DNA from: Typha latifolia
Taxonomy: Eukaryota; Streptophyta; Magnoliopsida; Poales; Typhaceae
Assembly (NCBI GenBank): GCA_019914945.1
Contig: CM034104.1
Location: 3,846,501 to 3,910,500, forward strand
Length of the DNA stretch: 64,000 bases
Reading direction: 5' to 3'
This document shows positions 1-15,454 of this stretch, one piece after another. Position 1 is the stretch's first letter. Every line of letters begins with the position of its first letter. The notes beneath the pieces were generated by a model. The model saw only the letters and a program-made list of their open reading frames with translations, was not told the origin of the DNA and ran no database searches. The translations under genes and the position numbers were made by a program.

Positions 1-551
1 TTTCTCCAGCCATCACATCTTCAATTTGATGCCACAAAGCTTCTCTCTGTCTCTTTGACTAGAACTAATGGGTACTGGGCGTGCTCATGATAATACCCAA
101 ACTCCTGTTCGGCATGTGGGGCACTGACTGGTTAGCATTCCTTGGACCGTAGTAATATGATCGATTTGGATAAGCATATCTGGTCGATTTCGCAGATTAT
201 AGGGAGCAGAGACACAGCTATATTTCTTGTTACATTTAGTCATTTCCTTTCTTATAGTATTTTGGGAACATTGATGTATAGGCTGATGGAAATGATTGAA
301 TAGAGCATTTGATCTATACAGTAATTGATATTTGATATGGACCCTTTTTCATTAATGGGCCTATAAATTTGATCATGCATCAATCTATAATAAGTTTCCA
401 CTCAACATTGCAACATTTGCATGTATGGTATGGTCTTGTGCAGGTTAAGAAGCAAAAGGTTCTTCAATGCAAATATCTTCTTGCATTTTCTTATAATTTT
501 TTTATTGGATTTATTTGGGACTGATCTTATCCAACATATATCTACTTTCAG
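1..551 (+). other. Intron of the NEMF-like gene
   Basis: This stretch has no convincing coding segment and ends in a good acceptor (AG at 550-551) before the zinc-knuckle exon. It is read as the intron, or the end of a larger intron, upstream of the first visible NEMF exon. A short AG-flanked segment near 443-480 was examined but shows no family similarity. Confidence 0.6.
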
Positions 552-2520
552 TTCCAAATGATTCCTCGAAAGTGTGTTATAAGTGCAAAAAGCCTGGTCA
601 CCTTTCTCGCGATTGTCAAGAGTATAACTCTGAAGCAGATCAGTCCCAGGCCATCAAAAATAAGCATGCAAATGGTGATTTCTCTGACAATCTGAGAGCA
701 GATCTAGATAAAGATAATTATGAGATGGATAAGATTGCTATCGAGGAAGATGGCATCAATGAGATAGGTGAAGAAGAAAAGGAAAAATTAAATGATCTGG
801 ACTATTTCACAGGAAATCCACTACCTAGTGATATATTGCTCTATGCTGTACCTGTCTGTGGCCCTTACAATGCATTGCAAACATACAAGTATCGGGTAAA
901 AATAACTCCAGGCACTGCAAAGAAAGGGAAAGGTAGATTTTTCATTTCGTATTAAATTCTGAGTCAATTAAATAATGATTTTGTTTCATCATAATCTTTT
1001 CAGATATTCAAAATTCCATATTAACTTGCATAACTTTCAACAATTGATGCATACTGTTTTTTTAAATTTTACTGTAAATTTGTTTAGGCTATTTTATGTA
1101 TTTTTGTAATTTTTATACTTGGAAGTTGGAACTGTCTTAGGCCTGATAAAGACTTTTGGATCAAGAAGTAAGTACTTGATTAGATTTTATTGGTACATAT
1201 AGGGGTAAGGTCTGTTTGACCAAATCTAAGTAGGAAGTTTGAGTCTGTTAAGCTTTGGTTTTGACTTCGATTAGTTTCTGTTTTGATGCTGGAAAATACC
1301 GAACAATTGGATCGGTTTAAACAAAGGTCAAAATTAATGATCTTGCAAGTTTCAGCCTTGATCAATGGGTTTCAGCCATTACTATTACATCTCGGGCAAA
1401 ATTTCAAACCATATTCTCATTCATCCCTAATAAAAAAAATTAGATGGAGACCTCTTGGAATGATGGTTATTGCATAACAGCCTAAGACAGGTAAGTGTTG
1501 CCCTTCAAACCTAGATTGCAACACTTATAAGCCTTACTTCCTAATATCTGTCCTTAAAACTACATATAAACTGTATATCTAATTCTGTTTGATCTGTAAA
1601 AAGTGTTCCAGAACCCTTTTAGGTTAGATCTGAACACAAATGAGCTTCTCAATATCTGAAAGAAAACACTCATAAGTCATAAGGTCTGTCAGTGATTGTC
1701 ATGAGTGAATCTTTGCCTTCTTATGGTAGGACTTCCCAGTAAAGCAAGAAGATATACAAACTGTTCTATAATCAAACGTTTGCCCTATAAAAGAAGAATT
1801 CTACGTTCCTTTTGCAATGTCATAAGACAGTAAATTGAAAAATATTTTCATATAGCCTTGGCAAAGTTCTAGAAGGCAGATGGAGTGGTGCGAGCAGGCT
1901 ATGAGATCCAGTCTAATCTTTCATCTTTCAGTAAAGCCCTCAACTTTGAGTAGGACCTTCTAGCTGGCATTATATTTGACAGGAAAAGAGTGGAGGATGC
2001 TGATAATATCCTCTCAAAATAGGTTTGAGTTCAATTAATCTAAAAACTTACTAGTGAGAGTGTGAGAGAATCATCAAATAGTTTGCTGGAATACTTCATT
2101 ATTCTATTTTCATCTTGTCGACTTGAATGTGTAGTGGTGATGGAAGGCGAATTATTGATTCTTATGTGATGGGCCTAATTATTTTAAGGGCAAATTGGTC
2201 TGGATACATGGTACAATATTCCTGAATTTTAGGAGCTTGGTGTAGTTTCTCTACATATGAAATTCTAGTTTCCCTTTCGATGTCTCATTCTTGCAAACTC
2301 ATGCATTGATATTTGAGTTGCTGTTGTTTCAGCTGCGAAAACTGCAATGAATTTGTTCAGTCATATGCCCGAAGTGACGAACAGGGAAAAGGAACTTATG
2401 AAAGCATGTACAGATCCAGAATTGGTGGCTGCTATTGTTGGCAATGCCAAGATTACAGCACCAGGTCTTACTCAATTAAAGCAGAAGCAGAAGGGTAGAA
2501 AGCCTGTCAAGGATAACTAG
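552..2520 (+). CDS. NEMF: NEMF/Rqc2-like ribosome quality control factor, 3' end (partial)
   Basis: Two coding exons are visible, 552-932 and 2333-2520 (stop TAG 2518-2520), joined through one intron. The first exon begins inside a codon, so the gene starts outside the window. It encodes a CCHC zinc knuckle (CYKCKKPGHLSRDC, spacing CX2CX4HX4C), an acidic linker, and the start of the NFACT-C domain with DILLYAVPVCGPYNALQ and YKYRVKITPG. The second exon completes the domain (REKELMKACTDPELVAAIVG, then ITAPGLTQLKQKQKG) and ends in a basic tail. In the NEMF/Rqc2/Tae2 family the protein binds stalled 60S subunits with exposed peptidyl-tRNA, recruits the Listerin ligase and directs C-terminal tailing. 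The N-terminal NFACT-N and coiled-coil parts lie upstream of this window. The splice joint restores the conserved GKAAKTAMNLF reading, which makes the model firm. Confidence 0.9.
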
Positions 2521-4012
2521 GATATGCTTTGGAGTTACGAAGATCTGATGCCATTATTTATTGTCTGTTCCGACAGTATCTTTCTTTAGAGTACATTTGA
2601 AACAAAGGGCAGAGAGAAAAAAAAAGCCCTTTCAGGGCAATAGTTTTATGCAACATAGCTTGTAGTAAGTATGTTTGCTTGATGTAAACTAAAAGAAACT
2701 ATTTCAAAGAAGCAAATCAATTGAATTCATATCAATCTTCATGTGCTTGTGTACTTTTTGTCAAAATTGTAGAGTGATTTCCATCTTTGAGGCTTGATTA
2801 ATCAATTGCGGTTCGAGATTCAGGTCTGTGGAGTTAGTTGAAAACGATATTGGTTGGTCAAAGTATGAGCATCTGCAATCTCTTAACCTATATCTACTCA
2901 GGATGGAAAAATGCCCGCAACTGCATACATCAAAGAAAGGATTGAATTGAGGATTAAAGTGTAGTTGTTTGGCACTTGCACTTCCTTTGTACAATAGCGG
3001 TTTGCAAGGACTTCACTCAAATGGAGAGGTCTTTAGTGACATAAAGATCCCTACAATTGACTGCAAACTACTATACTTCTCTCTTTATTGTTGACATCTG
3101 ACATTCAATTAAATTAATATAAATTAATATAAATTAAATAGTTGGAGAGTCAAGAGTGTCATAAAAAAAATCAATGAAGGGTTCTATAACATGAGCAATA
3201 ATTCATAATCTATGTGTAATTAATTCTACTTTTAACTTTCACTAATATCCATCCCATTTCAATGTATAATGGACATTTTCCTCAGTAGCATTTAAAAGAA
3301 AATTATTAAACACCCACAACACTACTTGAAATTTAATCCGAAGTTAAAAAAAAAAAATCAATGTATAAGGAACTCCTTTTACCTAATAAAAGCCAAGCTA
3401 TTGTATTGTTGTAATATAGGTGGATGATCACCTTGGATAATCCCCACATCTTTGTAACTTTTTAGTGATATTTATTTAGATTACACCATGATTATAATTT
3501 TTATTTTGTTCAACGGTGGTAACGTATAATCCTTTTGGTTATCTTTTTGTAATCCGGGATATAGAGGTGAGAAGAAAGGAAGAACTTAAATCAGAACAAT
3601 AATCTTGTGCTTTAGTATATTGGCGGCTCGTTTTATAACACTGGCGAACTTTTTGATTGAATTCCTAAATTTCAAATTTTCAAACTTGAATTTCAAATTT
3701 AATATGTTTCTTGTCTTGCATATTGGGGCAGTTGTTTTGGTAGCCAAACACCTCGCAAGATCGTAACATTGTGGGGTAGTTGTTGGGTCCAACTAGAGTC
3801 TTCCGCTCGCTCACCCGAAGCTTTACCCAAAACCCTAGAAATCCTTACAACGAAAGAAAAACCCTCGATTTCCCTCTGGTTTTCCCGTTCGATCTGTGGG
3901 AACGTGGATCTTCTCAGAAACCCTGATTTCTGTCGATTCGAACGGTACGATTTGAGCTTAATTTCGTCGAAATCAGATCAATTTCATAACTCTTCCACCC
4001 TAGAAGGCGGGA
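2521..4012 (+). other. NEMF 3' UTR, spacer, and 5' leader of the FAR1-type gene
   Basis: The NEMF 3' UTR probably runs to about 2740. The rest to about 3750 is AT-rich spacer with short direct repeats of an ATATAAATTA unit near 3110-3140, and I see no gene in it. From about 3780 the composition becomes GC-richer and looks like a transcribed 5' leader for the next gene. Confidence 0.5.
3830..3837 (+). promoter_or_regulatory. Telo-box (AAACCCTA) in the FAR1-type gene leader
   Basis: An exact AAACCCTA telo-box lies about 180 bp upstream of the start codon. Two similar AAACCCT stretches follow nearby. Telo-boxes are common near plant transcription starts, mostly in genes active in dividing cells. 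Its function here is inferred only. Confidence 0.4.
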
Positions 4013-7000
4013 ATGGCGGTGATCGAGCCGGATTCCCATCCCAAACATCGCGAGAGAGCAGCTGCGAATTCCCGAACACCGCAGGATCCGCCGGAAGCGG
4101 GAGTCGGCATCGGAGAAGTTGGACACGGCGAGGAAGAAGAGGACGAGTCCTTGGAAGGCGTCAGCACCCAAGCCGACGAGCAGCTAAAAGAGGTTCCTTT
4201 TCTCGAATTTTATATGTTCTCTTTTGCTGCTTTTGTCTTTGTAATTTATTAAGAAATGTCGCACAGTTTCAATCCTACAATCTGGATCCCTTTGTTATTA
4301 ACTGAAATTTGAGGAGAATCCCAAGAGAAATGAGAGAATGGAGAGAAAGTTATATTGGCTGCAAAAATGTTGAAAACAAAAGGGTACTAGTTTTTTATTT
4401 TATTTTTTTATCTTTAATTTGATCTTCTTCCATATCTGTTCGGTGGGGTTTGTGTTTTTTTTTTAAAAAAAATTGAGGAAGTGGAAGATATTGGGACATG
4501 GTGAATTGGCTTTCCATGAGACAAAGAGCTTCTATTTAACTCTCCATCTCTCTTGCTCTTCTTGTATAAAATTACCTTAAGCTCAGTTTTCTGCTGATTT
4601 ACACTTGCAGTTATGCGCAATCAATTAGTTTCTCTCATGAGCTTCTAGTCACCTGGTTTCTTGGTACTTTACTGGATGACTTAGATTGAGTTTAATGTTT
4701 TAATTTAATAAACTGTTGTTTTATTCTTTGCTCTTTTGTGAATATCAATGTGGTTTTAAGTTTAAAAAGAATCCCTGTCAATTCCAGAGCTCATCTGGCA
4801 TAGAGCCTGTGGAGGAGCAAACTGCCGATTCCAGTGAAGAATGTTCTGCAGAGAAGCAATGTGCTACTGAGAACGAAGTTGCGGCAGACATGCATGAAGA
4901 TTCTGTACTTGCTGCAGAGGATGCACTTATTCCAAAGGTAGGAATGAGATTTAAGAATGTTGAAGAGGCTTTCCTGTTCTATACGGCCTATGGTTACCGG
5001 ACAGGCTTTGGGGTTACACGAAGGACAAGTCATAGCATGCATGGAAAGAAATACCGCCAAACATTTACTTGCTGTAAGGAGGGGAATCCAAGAGTGAAAA
5101 AAGCACTCATCAAGTGTAGAAGGAGACCTATAGTAAAATGTGGATGCCGAGCTATGATGGTTATAAAAGATCCTTCTTTACGGGATGCTTGGGTTGTAGA
5201 TTATGTGATATTGAAGCACAATCATCCCCTCGATCCTGATAGGGTTAGATTCATGAAATGCTTCAGAGAGTTGCCTATTTCAATCAAAATGCAACTTCAT
5301 ATCAATGATCAGGGTGGCACACTTCTTGCTGAACCCCTCAATGCGGTCATCTCTCAGGCAGCTGAAAATAAAAGTTCAACATCCAATCAGAAATATTTTA
5401 GAAATCTTGTAGATCAAACAAGAAAGCTTAGACTTGGAGAAGGAGATGCCCAGGCTCTTGTGAAGTACTTCGAGACCATGCAATTGCAAAATCCAAGCTT
5501 CTTTTATAGTTGGGATATGGATGAAAATGGCCTTCTTATGAATGTCTTTTGGGCTGATGCTAGATCTCGAGCTTCTTATCAATATTTTAGTGATGTTATT
5601 TCTTTTGATACATCTTACATGACGAGCAAATACAATATGCCTTTGGTTCTTTTTATTGGAGTTAACCACCATGGGCAATCTATCTTGTTAGGTTGCGGTC
5701 TTCTTGCAAATGAGACTACAGAGTCTTACATTTGGATCTTTAGTAGGTGGTTAAATTGCATGAATGACAAGCCTCCAAATGCTATAATCACTGATCAAGA
5801 TGAATCGATACGAACAGCAGTTGCTGAGGTGTTTCCAAATGCTCGCCATCGCTTTTGTCTTTGGAGTATCATGAAGAGGGTAACTGAAAAACTCAGGAAA
5901 ATGCCAGCAAAGGAGGATATAACTGGTAAACTAAGTAAATCTGTATACAATTCAGTGACTGTTAATGAATTTGAGATGGAATGGGAGGAAATGATAGAAA
6001 AGTACCATCTTCAGGATAATGATTGGTTCTGTTCCTTGTATGAAGATAGAAAGCAATGGGTTCCTGTTTACATAAAGGACATGTTTTGGGCTGGCATGTG
6101 TTCCACACAGCAAAGTGAAAACGTGAGTGCTTTCTTTGATGGTTATGTGACTTCTAAGACATCACTTAAGAAGTTTGTCGAACAATATGGTGGTGTTTTG
6201 AGAGATAAGTGGGAGAAAGAGGGCCAAGAGGATTTCCGTTCTTTCCACACATCACCTCAGCTGATATCTGGATTTGAATTTGAGAAACAAATTGCAAAGT
6301 TATATACTATTAACATGTTTCAGAAGTTCCAAGACGAGGTTAGGCACTTGATCCAGTGTATATGTACAAGAGTTGAAAGGAATGGACCTATTGTGACATA
6401 CATGGTGACCGAGCTTACAGACAACAAGCAGCTTGATTATAAAGTTATCTACAATTCGGCTGAGCATGAGGTCTGGTGTATTTGTCGCTCTTTTGAATTT
6501 AGAGGTATATTGTGCGGGCATGCCTTATGTGTTCTTCGACAAGAATTTGTAATGGTATTGCCATCTAAATATGTACTATCCCGCTGGAGGAAGGATTTCA
6601 AAAGATTGCATGCTTTCACATCCATCCCGCAGATGACACTTGCACGTGAAATGGGGAGTTATGATGAACTTATAACTCAGGGCCAGCAATACCTTTTGGA
6701 CATTGCAGAGGTTGGAATAATTGACCACGATCTAAAAGAGTATGCTATTATGGCAATGAAAGAGGCTAGGGACAAGGTTTTAAAGTATGAGGTCTCCCGT
6801 GGGGATAGGACAGTAGATGATGATAGCCTTCCTAACACCCTTATAGCAAGTAATATATGCATATCGCCAAGTGTAGATCTGCAAACTGATGCACTTGGTT
6901 TGGCTTCTGCCACCAAGATCTTGGAACCCCCACGAGCCCATCCTAGAGGTCCACATAACAAAAGATTTATTAACCAGAGGGAAAGATCTTCAGACAAACT

Positions 7001-7437
7001 GAAGAAGAGAAGGGACAATGACACAAGCATCACCAGTAAAAATACCAACCTACATGTATGTTTATCTGCATAATTTCAATTCTAGTCACCTTTAAATATC
7101 TGTCAAATATTTTCCTTTTGCTGCATCCATGGTTTATACTTCATTCAACTCATACAAAAATATTTCTCTTAGGTGCTAGAGAACCAGGCCAATGTGGGAG
7201 TTCCTATGGCCCAATTTGCAACACAAGAAAGCTACTCAGTCCAGGTAAATTGATTTTTCAGGGCTATTTATGCAAAACTGAATCTTAAGGCTTGTTACTT
7301 GACTCATTATTAACCTGTATCCTTTCTGTCTTTTTTGCAAGGTGGGATCTGATCCAGGGCCGTGGTCATTGTATAGTCCTCCTCCTTATATCTATTGGCA
7401 TGGAGCTGGTAACCAAGATTCATCTAGAAGAACATGA
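4013..7437 (+). CDS. FAR1-related sequence (FRS) transposase-derived transcription factor
   Basis: Coding exons 4013-4192, 4788-7055, 7173-7244 and 7342-7437 (stop TGA 7435-7437) splice in phase 0 to a predicted 871 aa protein. After an acidic N-terminus, a FAR1 DNA-binding domain covers about residues 115-210, with the zinc ligand pattern C155, C178/C180, H204 and H206. A MULE transposase core follows (about 330-510), with FDTSY (D334), TDQD (D396) and SENVSAFF (E504) at the expected DDE positions. A SWIM zinc finger (C624, C626, C636, H638) comes next, then a basic tail. The family was domesticated from Mutator-like transposases, and FHY3/FAR1 members regulate light and developmental genes in the nucleus. 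No terminal inverted repeats were seen flanking it, which supports a host gene and not a live transposon. The closest subgroup by eye is FRS6/FRS8-like, but this is uncertain, so no symbol is given. Confidence 0.92.
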
Positions 7438-10380
7438 TGATTCACCTTTTACTTATTCTGGCATGTACGTAGTCATCTCAGTGACAGAAAGGGTAGGTCT
7501 TTCACCTAGTAGGTTTTCATGGCATGTGCTCAAAATGAAAATACAAACAAGTAGGTTTTCATGACATGTTATTTCTTTGGTAAGCCATGTTGAAGTATGT
7601 TTTGGACCAGTAGCAGTTCATGCTACTTAACTTCTATCTATTATCTGGAAGTTTGAGCTTTTCTAATTACAGTATTTTCAAGTGTTGGGATTCAGTTCGT
7701 TTTTTTATTGTTGGCTCCTTAGATTTCCTATAGACAAGCTAGAAGCACATGACTTTCTTGATCTCTCTTATTTTAGCGCCCCTCTATTTTTTTTTCCGGA
7801 TGGATTTGAACTATTTACTTCAAGTTCATCTTAGAGGATACTTTGATCTAATATCCTTTATCTTATCTCATTTTTCAGGAAAGATCTCTGGTGCCCCCAA
7901 ATCTTATATCTCAAAATTTTGATCAAGTAGTTTACAACTTTGAACCATCTGTTTCTGGAATTTCCGTTAACTTCTATTTCATGAGAGATCTTTATTATCA
8001 TAATTAGTTACAAGATAATTGGTTACAAGACTACCAATTGGTTAAATATTATTGTTATCTCTAAGGATCACGACAGTATAGGGATTTAATGTTTGAGATA
8101 GCCTAATTATTTGTAACAAATGCAGCTCTCCCACCTGCTGAGAGTTATACCGTTGAAGGGAAATAGATCCAATACTGTTTTGATTATTTTTAATATGATA
8201 TTGTAGTTGCAGCAGAGAAATTTCAACTTTTCATCAGATAGAATCATAGAATCTCACAAGCTGCTTTTGCTCTCAGCTATCAATTTCATTTATTGTTTTT
8301 TATTCATTATAATGGTCGGTCTTATTATGTATCATTTTCCTATTTTAGGGATAAATTGTACGTTGATTATTGTTTTCATGTTGAAGCAAAGAGAACACCA
8401 AACCAAGCAAACAGGATCAAAGAAGGTAGTAGGCTCTTTGAAGCTTTTGTGTATGGGCATGTGCTTCTGTATTATTTATGTCCCTTCTCTATTTTCTTCT
8501 GAGTTGGCTTATTCTCTAGACCCAGTTTTCGTGCAAACTGTGCAATATGGCTCCTGGAATTACTAATTACTTTTCCATATCCTATATCTATTTTCATATG
8601 CAGTGATCATTTGGATATTTCACTCAGAAATGCCTTTTCTTTGCTCCTTTCTATGGTTTATATGTGTTTTTAGGAATTGACCTATCCTTGTCAAATAGGT
8701 GGCAGCTGAGTAATGTAATAATAAAGCTTAAGTGTGGTTCCCCACATTTTCTTTTGTTTTGCATTGCCTACATCACATTTTAGTATTTTTAGAACATATG
8801 CATTGGCTGCAGAAATGTGTTTCGGAATGAATGTGCTTATGTACGGCTGGCTGCATGTCTGTGCTGGTCATCCTTAATCTAGATTTGAAAATCTTATATG
8901 CCCGTCACTGCTTAATTAGTGTAATCTCTCTCTGATATAGTATTCTACCTCATGGGCTCGATGACATGTTGAGTTTTGTATGCCTTCTTGTGGTATTCCA
9001 TGGATCATGGTTAGAGATTCCATGACTTACCTTTTTTTGTCAACACACTTCAGAAGAAAGTCCTGATAGAATGTCTGTACTAAAAAAGTCAAAGGTAGAC
9101 ATATTTCATGTGTTCCCATCCCAAAAGTTCCGCAATTTAGTGTATTCATCATCAGCTGCTCCCTCCCTAACAAACTCACATGCTTATATTTACTTGAAAG
9201 ATTTTGAGCATTAACAGTTGTCAAATAAAAAACAATGGCCAATGCTAGCTGAATTGTATTTTGAGACCTCAAGCGTGCAACTGGAGGTAGAACACAGATT
9301 CCTCATCTCACTTGTAGAATTGTTTTTGAGATGATTTCTTTTTTTTTTCCAGTAAATTATTCTGTATCTTTCCTTGTTCAAGTAGACCTAAAAATCTGTT
9401 CTGTTGTAGGTAAAATTGAAGAAGGAATTTTCTATGCTGCGGCGGTGCTGTGAAAGGAGCCTTAGTGATGCACTGATACTAAATTTTATAGCGGCCAACA
9501 AGCTGAGAACTAGTTAATGCTCCCATCTCATACTAGTGTGCACAGTGGTAAAGTAACTGGTCAATATTTTTGGAATATGTACTAAAAGAAAGATGTAAAT
9601 AAATTAATAGGCTTGTTTCAAATATCTTTGGTTCTATTTGTTTTGTGTTCATCATCAATCATTGCTACTCCTGTAGCTGAGCAAGAGGCAACTCATGTTA
9701 AATAGCAGTAATGAATTACCAAGCATCTTTTTTGTGAAATCTTAGATGTTGAGAAATTTTTTTTTCTTTATATTCTCTCTTTTTGAGATAATTTGCAAGA
9801 TCGCAGGTGTTGGACAGTGCAAATGTGGGATACCAGAGGATGGTTTCTTTTTTCCTTTTCTTTTTTTTTTGGTTGGAAAAATGCGAGTGGTAGAAGTTTT
9901 TGAACCAGTTCTTTAGAGAAATTTGCGAGCCGATCTCTTTGTGCATAGACTTAATCTGTTTATCAAGCGGCGGCTCGAAATAAGCTCAAATTAAATTTAA
10001 TCAATTCAAATTTGAATAGAGAGGCTGAGCTCGATAAGGTCACTATTTGTGTCGTTTCACAACCTCGGCGCAGGTCCAAGCAATGGAGGTACACGGCGGC
10101 GGAGGAGAAGAAAGAGGATTATTTTTATAATTTTTAATTTTTAATTTTTATAATCAAAGTAGTCTCTTTTCCAAACTTTTTTTTTTTATAAAAATAAAAC
10201 CATATCCAAAGCTAAATAGCAAAAAGGTTTTTGTTTTACTATCAGTAAAATACCGATAAGCTCTACATTACTTTTCTCTATTTTTATTTAAAGTCAACGT
10301 TTTACCTAGCGCTATAGTCTCACGGACCCATTTTAGTATTAAGTTAAACAAAATATAAAAGAGGGCTAGTTTGGTCAAAA
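7438..10380 (+). other. FAR1-type gene 3' region and spacer, with a possible alternative last exon
   Basis: This is AT-rich DNA with no independent gene recognised. At 9410-9517 a pyrimidine-rich acceptor (AG 9408-9409) is followed by 35 open codons and TAA. It would be in phase if spliced from the exon ending at 7244, so it may be an alternative terminal exon of the FAR1-type gene. The part from about 9960 to 10130 holds a GC-richer fragment with a very short ORF and looks like repeat debris. Confidence 0.45.
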
Positions 10381-10402
10381 AGTCGGCCCATGACCAGCGT
10401 AA

Positions 10403-10408
10403 CACGTG
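10403..10408 (+). promoter_or_regulatory. G-box (CACGTG) in the SQD1 promoter
   Basis: A perfect CACGTG core in the context ACACGTGTC, the ABRE/G-box form, sits about 110 bp upstream of the TATA-like sequence. bZIP and bHLH factors (ABA, light and PIF pathways) bind this core. Activity at this gene is inferred from position. Confidence 0.5.
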
Positions 10409-10488
10409 TCGTCAAGAGATATGCTTTTGGATCTCCAAAGTGATTCAGTGTGTTAGGTTCTTGTCGGCCTGTTATGTTATGGTATTTG

Positions 10489-10496
10489 GCATATTC
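10489..10496 (+). promoter_or_regulatory. P1BS element (GCATATTC) in the SQD1 promoter
   Basis: GCATATTC matches the PHR1-binding consensus GNATATNC. It lies about 20 bp upstream of a TATATGG sequence and 80 bp downstream of the G-box. SQD1 is a known phosphate-starvation response gene in Arabidopsis under the PHR1 network, so the position fits. A single match of this length can also arise by chance in AT-rich DNA. Confidence 0.55.
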
Positions 10497-10518
10497 TTAG
10501 GATTCGGATATCGTATCC

Positions 10519-10525
10519 TATATGG
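10519..10525 (+). promoter_or_regulatory. TATA-like sequence for SQD1
   Basis: TATATGG is followed after about 25-40 bp by a pyrimidine-rich stretch typical of a plant transcription start. It is the best core promoter candidate before SQD1. The transcript would then carry a long leader with at least one intron before the start codon. Confidence 0.4.
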
Positions 10526-14110
<3,585 letters not shown>

Positions 14111-15454
14111 TTTTCCAATTTTAACAAGTTATATGATGCTAATCAGCGTTGGCATTACATTTTCTCCATCACTGTAGCCTCTCTTTTTAAAAATATTGTA
14201 ATCTTAAAACACTTCATTTAGTAGTTTATGAATTTGGACATCTTAGAGTGATCACTTGTATTCCCTGTATATTAGTTCATTTAAATGAGGCTTTAATTTA
14301 TCTTCGCTCCCTTTCTGATGTTGCTGGTCTACCATTTATATAATTGATGATCTAGTAAATGCCGGTTGAAGTGCTACTATGAACTGATGCAATTCTTATG
14401 TTGGTGAAATGAAACATAACAAAGAAAATTGCAACTTGATGTATGAATGTATACAATTGTGGGGTATGACAGTTGATTCCATTCTCCCATTTCTGTTTCC
14501 ACTCTGAGAGTCAGAGATTATCTGCAATGCTGATAGCTGGTGAAGTTGTTTGGATCCATTTAGTTTTGTCGGATTTAAAATTGATAGGATGTTTTTTTAG
14601 TAATTTAGATTATATAATTTATAAGAGATCAATATAAAATTTTCATTCAAAATCACTAATTCATTCATTAACTAAACAACATTAAACTAATTATTCGTGC
14701 ATGCATCAAATATTCATGAATCAACTCATCCATTTGATTCATCCAGATTCAATTCGATTCAAAATCAGGTAAAGGGTAAAATATGAGTAGAAAAAAATTA
14801 TTAGAATATAAAATATAAAAATGACCGTTTCTAAAAGGTAAGTTTTTAGAGTCAATGGTGAGATTTTTTTTTTCCTATCTCTGCTCAAAGCCCATTGAAT
14901 CACTGATCATGCTGTGGTGTATGTGCTCCTTATATCAAAAATATTTTAGCAACATTACTATGCTACTAAAATATTATAATTATTTTTGATAAAAAAATAC
15001 TAATATAGTAGTTTTTAATATATCAAACTTTTGATGCGGAACTAAATAAGAAAACAAAATAAATAAATGAGCTCGTGAGCCGACTTGACTAGCTAAGCTG
15101 CGGGTAGGCGTTGCGGGTCAGACCTTTCGGTCGAAAAAATTTGGCTCATATCGGATATTACTATTTTGGGCTAGGGTCGGGCCATGCCGGTAGCCCTATT
15201 CATTTCGCTTGATCCGATTAAGGCATTAATAAACAGATTTGATTTTTTCTTTTTTAAGATTCATCAAAAAAAAAAAAATCCATATCCATGTTAATTAGAT
15301 CTGATAATTAATTACAGACCTCAGCAGCTTTTTATTTTTATTTTTTTTATTTGAGAAAATACAGACAGCAGTAGTGATAAGTAGAGTAGTCACCACTCTC
15401 GCTCACAAGATTAGGAGGACCAGAGGAGGACCAGAGAAAGGAGAGGAGGGAGAA
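14111..15454 (+). other. SQD1 3' UTR and spacer
   Basis: The SQD1 3' UTR probably ends near 14290. The remainder is AT-rich spacer. Around 15060-15230 a GC-richer block resembles degenerate repeat sequence. Just upstream of the next start codon, 15400-15454 is purine-rich leader. No gene was seen. Confidence 0.5.

Noticed and set aside
515..551. Start of an independent 146-codon zinc-knuckle gene
   Set aside because: The frame opens at a TTG in intron sequence. The conserved part begins after the acceptor at 551 and continues to the NFACT-C exon.
10084..10131. Short ATG frame with a GGCGGCGGAGGAG stretch
   Set aside because: It has only about 16 codons before a stop, sits in repeat-like sequence, and has no splice continuation.
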